Positions 12,301 to 22,867 of a stretch of 64,000 nucleotides of DNA are shown piece after piece; positions within the stretch are counted from its first letter, which is position 1; each line of letters opens with the position of its first letter. The notes beneath the pieces were generated by a model. The model had not been told where the DNA came from. It ran no database searches and saw only the letters and a program-made list of their open reading frames with translations. This DNA comes from Hypoxylon rubiginosum (Eukaryota > Ascomycota > Sordariomycetes > Xylariales > Hypoxylaceae), in NCBI GenBank assembly GCA_902806565.1, contig CADCXA010000025.1:1798001-1862000 (forward strand). The letters run 5' to 3'. Made by a program: the position numbers and the translations under genes.

Positions 12301-15300
12301 GTACACCGTTCAATTTCGATTCCGGGGACGCCTGACACACCGTCTTCACTCAGTTTTCTTGAGAAGTGACAGCCAAAAGTCACATCCTTGTCCCCTTTTC
12401 TGTGAGTATCTTACCACCGTGGACTATCACCCTGACTGCTTAAGACGGCGCCGCTAATGCTACCGCGAATCACAACCTCTTTGTGAGAACTTCAGTCAAC
12501 GAAACTCGATTTATCATCTCCTTGCGAGAGGAACTCTGGCGTCTAAACGAGCGTTTTGGACCAAGCGAGGTACGCAATAAGTGGCAATATCTGTGCGTTG
12601 CTTGAACCATTGCGTCTTGCTGCTTCGCATTTGAATACAAGGTTTCATGAATACCGATCTGCCTGTTGGTTCACAGACACCTGGCTTCACGAATGAGGTA
12701 ACAATGTGCGAGAAGTTTTCAGAGTGGCGTTTAGGCATCAACTTGAGTTCTAAGGTGAAGCATAGCCGAGTATCAATGGCCTCGTCATTATAAGGTTTCT
12801 GCAACCTCCTTACGGGATATTTGACATGAGTCACATCGAATAATACCTAAGAGATGGTGCATGGTAGCTACGAAGGTGCCCGTTGGTACGATTCAGGCTC
12901 GTCTCTTCTAGAAGAGACCACTCGCAGTTGAAGATTGTGTGAACGAAATTATTACTTAGGTAGTTATGTTGTGTTAATGTTAACCAACCCGATGGCATCT
13001 CTATATCAACTCCCAAGGGCGTGGTCGACACACACGAGTGCGTTTTATCGCTGCTCTTAGTCTCAAGTCAACTATCTTCCACGTAATGTTAAACCAAGTG
13101 CTAAGAACATAGTATTTCAACGCTCGTGGTAAATCTCTAGACTCTAGACTCTTACGTCGGGCTAGATGTTGCCAGCCTAGCGTGGGATAGGCATGGTAAG
13201 TACACCGCTCTTTCGAAACAATCAAGCACACTCTACTGGAAAGGAGCCGATAGGACGACGATGTATTGGAGTTGCGTATCATATTCTAGACTGGTGGAGG
13301 GTATGAAACCTGGGTAATGGTTCATACCCACTGTCTATAATTTCACGATGATGCCCAAACCGGCTTTCATGAAACCATTACGACCGCGTCTTGAGTAAGA
13401 GGATCTCATATGGCCTACGAGAATGGTTCAGGGGCTCACGAAGCCCAAAGGCCCAACTTGTTCTAGCCCACGTCTATGCCATCGTAGGACTACGAAGAGC
13501 AGGCGCCCTTTGCTTAATATCCCCAAACTAAGTAGGTCATCATCGGTAGGGTTCGCCTGTGATGGTGAACTGAATAGGCACATGTATGACTAATAATCGA
13601 TATGAAAGGACTAAAAGCCACCATTCGCGTTATTTGTCAAGAGAGAATGCCTAGGTACCTGCCTATGCAAAGTGCTTTTGGGGAGTGTCTATAACTAGGT
13701 ATCTCTTCGATATCTCTTCGAAAGATCTGGCCAAGTCTAGAAACTAAGTACTTAGGTAAGTTAAGGACATCGCTACCACGATGCACACTTTGTGGCGTGT
13801 CTATTTGAGGTTATATCCAGGCACAACTCTGATATGATGAGTTACAAGGCTTCTCCTATAGCTCTATGGAGTTTAAGTTGAACCTACCCATGCTCTTCAG
13901 GACTGACTATAACCTCAACTAGGTAAACAGGAAGTTTTGGCTTACCTGTAATAGACACAGAACTCATATCACTCTATTAACGGGCGTCACCTATGTGGTT
14001 GAGGAGGTATGTATGTATGTATGTATGTGCAAAATGCTATTGGAAGACTGCATATATCGGACTAGGCCAATTTCTATCTAGAGGTCCATGAAACACCGAC
14101 CCGTGGGAATATTCAGCTTCATGGTTAGGATCAACAGTCATATTGCGAATTTTCAGCTTACCTTGGTATATCTGGGGATCCAGGAGGATTGCGCATGGCC
14201 ACTACGTCATAAAATAACAGCACGCTCGACGAATAATGCTCCCTATCGCAAATGGCGCCAGCTTCATTATCCTATATACCTACCTCCTAGGTATGTACCT
14301 ATACAGTCATGGAAAACCCAGTACTGTGGGATATTGCTTGAATATTCAACCGCGGATTGCAAGCGATGGTATGTATAACCTGAGTAAATACGCACCTCTA
14401 TATACGTCGAGCTTCTTGCTCATATTGGCCGACCTGAAGCTGCCCAATAGCCCTATGAAGTAACCAAAGAGATGTTAAAACCATGATGCAAGGCACGTAC
14501 GTACTGTACAGAACTGCGCTGTCGGTAGTTCTGCGCTCTGTCAGGCACCAAGCTATCGGGCAGACTACATCGAGGGGTTACGTCGAAGGATCAATAGGAT
14601 TGATGGCGTGGGAGAGTGGGAGAGGGCAATTTGATCCTTGCGTACCTAACGTGGTACAAGATGTACGCGATAGTTTCTATCTCCGGTTCCCTTACTACTA
14701 CTACCCACGAATATTACGATGCCTACCTACAAACGCGCAAAATCCAAGAATGGTCTCGAAACGCCAAGAGCTGCCTGCCGTTGCCATTCCATTTCCGTCC
14801 GTAGCATCGCGAGAACCAAAAAGGGCGATGGAACCGGGCCACTGGTGTTGCACTACCGAGCATGCGTCCAGGTGTACACCCCGAGCGGCTTTCAAAAGCA
14901 CACCGCAGGCAGAGCGGACAGCCAGACAGCCATGCAGCTCCTGCAAATGGCAGGTGTGTAATGCCAGCTGAATCCCAAACAGACAAGGCCTCCGACGACA
15001 AGTCGGCGAACAAACGCGTGTTGATCCCTCATGCAACAAGCGTGGGGGAACAATACTCTATAGCATGCCTCCCACTTAAGGCGCCGCCAATAGGTGCTAT
15101 AGCTGGCTGCTATAGCTGCTATAGGTGCCCCTCGGCTTACCGTCTTTATGCCACCTTCTAGTCCTAGAATAACAACAGAGCCCATGCAATCGCTAATCTC
15201 GCAAGCTAGGCCCTACATAGGTAGTGAGGCCCGTAATCGTGAGGATCGAATGTCAATCACCCGCTTCGTCTTTGAAGGGATCTTGGCCTAGCGTCTTAAT
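9348..15300. other. Gene-poor block, left half
   Basis: No coding region supported over about 6 kb. Open frames here are at most about 160 codons, have no recognisable motif and overlap on both strands. Visible items are a (GTAT)n tract at 14007-14028, TACCTAGGTA at 10679-10688, an imperfect inverted repeat GGGTATGAAACC/GGTTCATACCC near 13299-13330, and repeated GCTATAG units near 15096-15124. The bHLH promoter lies at the left end. No tRNA or rRNA recognised. Confidence 0.5.
14007..14028. repeat. GTAT tetranucleotide microsatellite
   Basis: About five uninterrupted GTAT units in non-coding sequence. Confidence 0.9.
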
Positions 15301-15320
15301 TGGATATAACAAGCGAAAGC

Positions 15321-15376
15321 TCTATCTGTCTGTCTGTCTGTCTGTCTGGCTGTCTGTCTGGCTGTCTGTCTGGCTG
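15321..15376. repeat. CTGT/CTGG tetranucleotide microsatellite
   Basis: A run of CTGT units interrupted by CTGG units in non-coding DNA. Confidence 0.9.
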
Positions 15377-15654
15377 GTATGTTGAATTACATAATCCTAA
15401 AGAAACAGCGGAGTAATACAAGACAGACGGCGCGACGCCATGATGAAAAGAGATTGTTGACTGATAGGGAAAAGGAAACGGGAAAAGGACGTGAAAGCGT
15501 TGCATGCACGTTATGGCTTCTTGGCATTAAGCCAGCCTCAGATCTGTAACCGCCACAGTTGTTGGTTGCAGAAGTTGCCGTGTAGATGGTGTAGTAAGAA
15601 AAAAAAATAGATAGAAAAGAAAATTAACCCCCTAAAAGAACATACCAACCAACA

Positions 15655-15681
15655 CTACCTCCTGAGGTACCTCAGAGGTAG
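15655..15681. repeat. Near-perfect 27-bp palindrome
   Basis: The core CTGAGGTACCTCAG (15662-15675) is a perfect 14-bp palindrome. It is extended outward by CTACCT (15655-15660) and AGGTAG (15676-15681), with one unpaired C at 15661. Confidence 0.85.
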
Positions 15682-17649
15682 GTATAGGTTAAGTAGCTTC
15701 AAGGGTCCCGGCTGCCGGATTCCGGTCAATGGAAGTGCTTGACCCGGTCCGCGCTACGGATGTCTCACTAGAACCGGAAGGCTGAAATAATCTTGCGTGG
15801 AAAGGGAGCCTGCAGTCGGGTCGCGATGTGATCAGAAGTCTGATTAGAGAGTGATGCGGGGGAGCGAAGTCGATTCACACCGCTCGCTCTTGGAAACGAG
15901 GGAGAACCCGGGGGCATTGATAGCTCTGTTTCCCTTCCATACAGCTTTTCTGCATCACGGCTACATACGTTACTCGTAAGAAAAATTGAAACGAGTAGGC
16001 TTTCAAGGCGTATGGCCTAGAACAAGCGATTGGCAGTGAACCTGACGAGGCTTTCTTCCAATCGTAAAGAGGGATGGCGGGAAAAGCTTTTACGACCCAT
16101 CAACGGTTGGATAAGGGGGGGCTAATCGTTCAAGCTGTCAAGGTCCCCGGTGGCTGCGATGTAGGTTGGCTGCCCCCTGATCTACAATAATCGACAGAAG
16201 CCTTTTTTCGCTACTGCACGGAAGCTTCCTAAGGTAGTTTTCACGGGATCCGAGATGCAAGAGGAGGCGTTGGATTAGGTACGGGTACGTTATCGACAAG
16301 GACCCCAAACACTGGCGTGCTTCCACGAAGATTCTGCGGTCTTTCTGCGGGCTACCCTAATCGAAGAAAAGGGAGACGCACAGACGAGATCGGCGAGGTT
16401 CGTGGATCTCCCTTGAATGGGCCAGAACGGCATATCAATCGAAGGACAAAAAGAGAGAGAGAAAAGGAAAGAAAATCGAAACCCGAGGGAGTTTTGGAAA
16501 TCTCCGAAGGCTGGTTTAATTGGATCAGTCCTGGAGGAAAAAAAGCTTCCGCTCTCTCTCTCATCGTGACGTGATACTGACTCCAAAGGTGAGAGAGGGA
16601 TGCGGGGATGATAGTGCACGGTGTAGGACGCAACGGTAGAGAAGCCAGAAGAGGTTGGGAAGCGCCAAGGGTTGTTCTATATGGAGCCTTGTATATGGAT
16701 ATATGCTCGCTTGTTATCATGTGCTGTTGTCGCAAAGAGTCGTATCGCGACGACAAAATATCCTGGCGACGGCATATAAAAATCCATCGTGTTCTAGGTG
16801 TAGCATCGCGGCTCGCATCATACCATTGTTGGCCGTCTCTCCACCGTACCAACCTCCTAGTTCGTATGGTTCACGCTACCTACCTACAGGACGACACGGC
16901 TGGTAAAGATCCTGCGATACGGCTGAAAGCACTGTTCACAAAGAAGCCTCTGGTTTAGGATCTCCAGATTAGATGCAAGATAATCAGTCATTAGCATTTC
17001 TCTACTTTCTTGTCTCTTTCATATCTCAAGGCGAATTAGCCTGAGTACTGGTGCCTACGATTTTGGCAGAGAATAGTAGAGCCGCAACGGCCCTTTCTGA
17101 GAGAGATATAGCTGGGATCTCGCTGATATACGTTAACCTCAAGGCCCCTTTGGTCTTCAAACGAGGACGAGCTGTCTTAGCATCTACCATAGTAAGACTT
17201 TAGGCGAGGCCTTGCCGCCGATTCAACCCTAGGAGATATTTGCCGTGACCCCCGTAACAGACTGGTAAGAGGCAGCGATGTAACTTATGTCCTCTTTGAG
17301 GGCCAGGAAAAAACAAGGGCGAGCCAGCGGGATCCTCGTGCTTACCTAGTTAAACGTTCTATCGTACAACACGACGGGAGTTGATATTCGCGAATCTATG
17401 CAGCTGGTAGACGAGGTACAGTAACGACCTAATCGATATTAAGGTTATATGGTTATATGTCAGGAATGGGATCCTCTGTGGGATTGGTGAACACATAAGC
17501 TTAGGTCGAGGCGGATCGCAGCAGTGCACCCGTAAGCTCATGGAGGATTCAAGTCATCCAAGCGGTGGGTGACAATATCCTATCATTATTGTCGTGGCTC
17601 AAAATAACGTTGCTAAATCTGGACGACTCTCGCTGCTGATCCCCAAGAA

Positions 17650-17669
17650 ATAATAATAATAATAATATT
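17650..17669. repeat. TAA trinucleotide tract
   Basis: Six to seven consecutive TAA units in non-coding sequence. Confidence 0.9.
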
Positions 17670-18368
17670 CAGAGGCAGTTGAAGCAATTAGGAGCGAACA
17701 TAGGATTCACATGTCATCAAATGTCAGCTTTTCTCCATTTCTTGTTCCCACAGTCATCGCCCCGCGTAGATATAGATATTGTTTGTTTCTACTGTAGGTG
17801 CGGCTGCAAACATCGTCTGTGTGCATGCGGCCCGGGAGTGACGAGTCGTTCTGGTCGAGATCCCGACGGCTTGGGAAACGTAAGCATTTTCTTTGCAAGC
17901 GAGTTTTGGAATTTCTGGGGTCATTAAAGCACTTCGGTTCCAAACGATCTACGATGGCATCTGGAACAGGACATATGTACGCAGTAGGGGGCTAAAGGTG
18001 ACCGATGGCTTACCTGCAGTTGTAATACGCACCACGCACCACATTCTGCGAAGCGATTTGTTCAATCAGAAGAAGAAGAGAAAAACCTTACAGCGGCGTC
18101 TGCGTTTTGCTGCAATGCAACTCTGGGCTAGGTTAAGGAGTCGAGGAGTTGAGGAGATACATGGAGGCACTGGGGGCACAGGAGGCACAGAGCCGTCGGT
18201 CGGTCTCTTCTGTGTGCTTCGACGAGCCGTCTCGCCGATCTGTCCCGTTCTAAAATCCGATTTTATGCGGCGGCCGATTCCGAATCTCCTGTGCAAGTCA
18301 TCATCTTCCCTGTCATTAACAAATCGTCAATAAACCTAAACGGCGTCCGCTTAGCCCCCTTGTGTCTT

Positions 18369-18491
18369 GCGTCTTAAAGCGTCTCGCGTCTTAAAGCGTC
18401 TCGCGTTTATATGTATCTTTCCTCGTATGCCCTCGCACGCCCTCGCATGCACATCTTTGGACCCTGATGCCCTCGCACGGTCCAAAGATGT
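18369..18491. repeat. Compact repeat cluster with 13-bp hairpin
   Basis: Two exact head-to-tail copies of a 17-mer (GCGTCTTAAAGCGTCTC) occupy 18369-18385 and 18386-18402. Three copies of the 10-mer CCTCGYAYGC follow at 18421-18450. Then comes a perfect 13-bp inverted repeat, ACATCTTTGGACC at 18451-18463 and its complement at 18479-18491. Its 15-nt loop contains another CCTCGCAC unit. No open frame spans it convincingly. Confidence 0.85.
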
Positions 18492-19306
18492 TTGCGGATA
18501 CTGGTTGCACGAAGACAATCTCCCCCTATCTGAAATCTGAAATTGACGAGATTGCTAAGACTCGAGAGTGATTAAGCAAGATCTCTTTCCAAGATACGGC
18601 CTTCTACGGCCTTCAGAGTTACCAAGCTGCCAAGTATAGGGTCATTGCCGTAATGAGGCCAAGGGCCAAGGGCCAAGGAGACCGGTGGCTTTTTTGATTT
18701 TATGAAGCGTGTGCTGAGCGTGGAGAGCATCTGGAGAATTATTTAGGTCATTTAGGGAGGTAGGGATATTTGATAACGTCCAGGATATTTTGCTGGGATA
18801 TTTTAACTCGAATGTTATCCTTGTGCCTATCCTTGTGCCTATCCTTGTACCTTGGCGGGTTACCGCAGTCTGTCTCCGCGGCCCAATAATAGACCCCCAA
18901 CCTGCCAACTTGCCCAAGACCCCTTTCAAGCCATTTTCAGTAACTTTTCTTTCTTTTCTTTTCTTAACATAACATTTATCCATCAAGAACCAGCCCGTGG
19001 TACCTTGTGCCGTTAGATAAGAAACCCCCTCGTAAGAGATAAAAGAGGATCTAGTTATGAGCCGGTCTGCCTGTCTGCCTGGAATGATGTACTATAATAT
19101 GGATGGATGCTTGATGCCATGCGGAGACCATAGCATTAGAGCGTATTAGTGCGTCGGCGTGGGTAAAGCTGGTAAGGATACCCAGAATGCCAGAATGCGC
19201 AATATGTTGGAAGTACGGTTTACTATGGTAGAAGCTAGAAGAATCGCGTTAGCCATCCGAGATTACATGTACATAGTAGTAATGCAAATTGAGCAACCAA
19301 AACAGC

Positions 19307-19338
19307 TTCTCCCTTCTCCCTTCTCCCTTCTCCCTTTC
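19307..19338. repeat. CTTCTCC heptamer repeat
   Basis: About four tandem CTTCTCC units in non-coding sequence. Confidence 0.85.
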
Positions 19339-22300
19339 CCCTGAGACGGAGACGTTTGTCAGGTCGGTTCCAAGTGCTTGGGTCCTTTTTTACTACCATC
19401 ACTATCACTCTCTGCTTCTCGCCAATTCCAACGTGACGGTACCTGCATATTTGGCGCTGCAAGGTACTACCTATGTACAACATCGTCAATAGGCATGTCT
19501 CAACTCGCAGGCTTTTCACTCGTTGGAATATTCCGCCATGAGTTGGTTTTTTCTTCATCAATGCATTGTCAGACTACCCACTTCTTCATCGTATTTCAGT
19601 CTTCAATTGGCCAATTAGAGAGCTTCCGTACCTGTTGCAGCTTGCCCAGCTTGCCCAGCTGCCCAACTACCTGATCTGGTTTCATGAGCCGCAAGCTTGG
19701 TTAGCTTTACCGGCACTATTCTCATTATCATGGAGCCAACGAGTTGAAAGTTACAATTCACACATCGTCTTTAAAAAAATCTTTTATGCTAAGGGCTTCC
19801 GGGTAATACGAAGTCTTGCCGAACAGGAAAAATATATGATACTGTGCCTGATGTATAAAATAAGCAAATATGTGACGGAGCGGAGAGCTGAAGATTTCCA
19901 TACCAACACGATGCAATCTGGACTTGTGTTACCGACATCTCTAACTGGATGCCACTTACGTAGTTCGCTTTTAGCAAAAGCAAATACATACAACTTGCAT
20001 ACGGGAAACCAAGGCCCGCATGCTGTACTTATGTATGCAGCGATGGAAGAAAGTGTCTAGTACCTTGCATTATGTACTACATATGTAGACAGGTCGTGAT
20101 GCTTGTAGAATGGATATCCTTGCCGTTGCCCACAGTTGCCCACAGTCGAAACAGTGGATTTGGTAATAGATTCATGATAGACTCTGAAGATAGAAAACAA
20201 CACCAGCAGACACGATATAACGACCACTCTATTACATGATGGTATGGTATGGCTGTTCAACGACAACAACCTTTTGCTTTTGGCCGATAGCTACCTATAA
20301 TTAGAGTAAGACATCTATGGAAGGATTCCAAGGTTCTATGAGTTCCTCGGGGAAGACCTTAGGGCCAAGTTGGTGCGTCGCAAGTACGAACACTACATAG
20401 TAGTGCTGTCGGCTAGCTTCGACATGTCACAACCAACTTATCCCAACTAGTAAACTGCCCCTAACGGTGAAAGGGACCCAGGACCCACGGTCCACGGCAA
20501 TTGAGCCACGCAAGACGATTTGACGACGATCGTATTTGTTATTTTTGACAGTGACGGATACTAGTCGAAGCCCCGGTCCTGTTCTTGTTCCTGCTCGTGT
20601 CTATCGTCGTTCGTCTCCTTCTTTATTTCATTTTCTGGAGTCTCCTGGCGGGTGAATTCATCTTTGATATCATCGAGAGAGTAGACGAGAAGGCGACAGC
20701 AACGTTTACGATCAAGGATATCTATCTCCCCCCTGGGTTATTCGTGCTGGCACACGTCTTGCAACCCTGTCCTCGTGTCGACCAGGTTGCCATGCGTTTC
20801 TGCATAACCCCAATCTTTTGACCTTCGAAACAACGAAACAGCCGAGTCATACCCTACCTACATCCATAACACCAACCACCGAATCTACAGCATAGGCGGC
20901 GACCCTGAATCGTTTGTTTATATACATTTCTGGCAACGAAACTGAAGAAAACGAACAGGCTGGCCTGTAAAATCGACTGTCGTCGAACCATATCCGAATG
21001 CATGTTTGAGCCTTACGGAGCCTTAACAGAACTCTCATTATAACTCGCCCGTGGCGAAGCAACGTTTCAAATCACTGCGACTCCTATCAGAAGGTATGTG
21101 TCTATTTCAGCCATCCTCATACAGTATTGCCCCGCGAGTTGTCGAACCCTTGCGAGACTCTACAGCTCCTGGTATATAAAACAGTTCTCTTATATGCTCT
21201 TTTATCCGTCGAATGTATGCTAGAATGCTTGGACGGTTTCTAGACGAGCTAGAGTTGTGGGCTCTCTAGTTTCGTAGGGAGGAGGAAAATGCCTACAGCA
21301 TGTGGCTTGTTGCCAATCTGCAGTGTAACAAGGATGAATCCCTCAGTGGGGAGACGAAGACCATGGCTGCAGGGGACATCGAAGCCTAGGGTGGTGGTCG
21401 GTTTGGGCGGGTCTAAAACTGGCTGGGAAGTCAGAGATGTTGATCATCAGCGAACCTTTTCGAACGAGGAACGCATCCTACTTGAAGTCGAGAGAGTCCA
21501 ATGGCGTGAGCGCGTTCCGTCATCATGTTGCGCGCAAGGAGCCTCTCCACATTGTCAGATTATTTCATCGATCGTGCCTTGCGTCGTCTTAGCTTATGAG
21601 ATGTATCTTTACTGCATCAAATGCTGATCCGAATCTCGCCAGGCCATACAAACATATCCGACGGTGCTGACTGCATCGACTTCTCGAAGACTACCTATTC
21701 TTATACATTCCTAACCAAACACGTCGTTGAATCTGTTCGGACGGGATTTGGGGGCCCAAGTCTCAAGAGTACACGAATAACACACGACAGACTTGCCCTC
21801 ATCGCCAAAGTTGATGCTTTCGAGCATCGCGTCTAATACGGATGTTGACGGCTTTTAAACAATCCCAGACACATCAAAGCTATTCCGAGCTAGCGGAGGA
21901 AAGCAAAGACGGCGGCCGTCTAATTCTCCGGTGACGACTGGGTTTCCTCGCATCGAGTTTCAATAATCGAATTTCAGTAAAACTGCGGTATATGTATGAT
22001 TCTTGGCCGAATTGGACGTTTCCGACAATATTGGCAGATTCTACGAACCGGCCTGTCAGCATTCAAAACATCTCCTGGGTCTAATTGCCTATGCCAGCAA
22101 GGTGTTGTACTTTAGCACATGCTATAATCCTTGGATTCCTTGGATCTCGATTTCGCTGTCTGTATTTGGACGCAGGTTAAAAGGTTTCTATCCTCTCGTT
22201 CTTCTGAATCGCTCGATTTGGCGGAACATCGAATATTTTTTACTGCTTTCCGCGCGTCTGGTAAAGCTGTCACATATCAGAAAGTGTCAGCTCGTCTCAG

Positions 22301-22867
22301 GATCTCGTTCGAAGATCGAGAATTGCGAATGAGAGCCGCAGCTGTTGACGTGATTTATTACTTACTTTGGTCTGATAATTGTCCTTCATTCACCCATTGA
22401 GCCGGCGCACATCGACAGCCTACCATCCTGCTCGTCGATTTTCGGAAATTCAACTGAGGCACAGCAAGGGGATACAACGAAAGCGTAACAGACCTCACTT
22501 TTCCCGACAAACGACCCCTTACCCCTGTCTTCTACCCTGTTGCATCCATCCTACCCCCCCAGGGACCCTCTTGCATGACAATCCAAAGAATTGGCAGGCC
22601 TGTCGACCACTCCTATCGCGTCACTGTCAACACCGGGATTCTTTATATCCACAACTTGTCTCCCTACCGGAACTGAAATTGGCCTGCCACACCACCCCCA
22701 CAGTTTTGTTCCCGTCGCCATCTGTGCTCTTACAGAGCCTCCCACGACCGTCGAGAATTGCGAACCAACGGCGTCCCGGTACACTCGACCCCGGGCCTGA
22801 GCTTTCGAATTTATTCAAACGTAGGAACTGATTAATGCGCCTCCGACCATAGGCTTGCTTGTACGCC

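Larger units (their letters stand above)
15301..22867. other. Gene-poor block, right half
   Basis: About 7.5 kb without a supported gene. It contains the CTGT microsatellite (15321-15376), the palindrome at 15655-15681, a polypurine stretch near 16440-16500, a (TAA)n tract, the repeat and hairpin cluster at 18369-18491, three copies of ATCCTTGTGCCT near 18818-18850, and CTTCTCC repeats. The last 500 bp (about 22380-22867) are pyrimidine-rich and look like the promoter and 5' UTR of the following CRIB gene. Confidence 0.5.

Noticed and set aside
12155..13282. Series of 60-106-codon minus-strand frames that might be a decayed gene
   Set aside because: I could not join them through plausible introns or match them to a family; a BLASTX search would be needed to revive the idea.
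14483..15185. Overlapping open frames of 96-162 codons on both strands
   Set aside because: Frames on both strands are equally open and none has a motif; probably composition.
16352..16852. 166-codon minus-strand frame
   Set aside because: Crosses a polypurine stretch and has low-complexity sequence with no family resemblance.
19566..20060. 164-codon plus-strand frame in the gene-poor block
   Set aside because: No recognisable domain, no clear splice context, and length is within chance for the amount of non-coding sequence.
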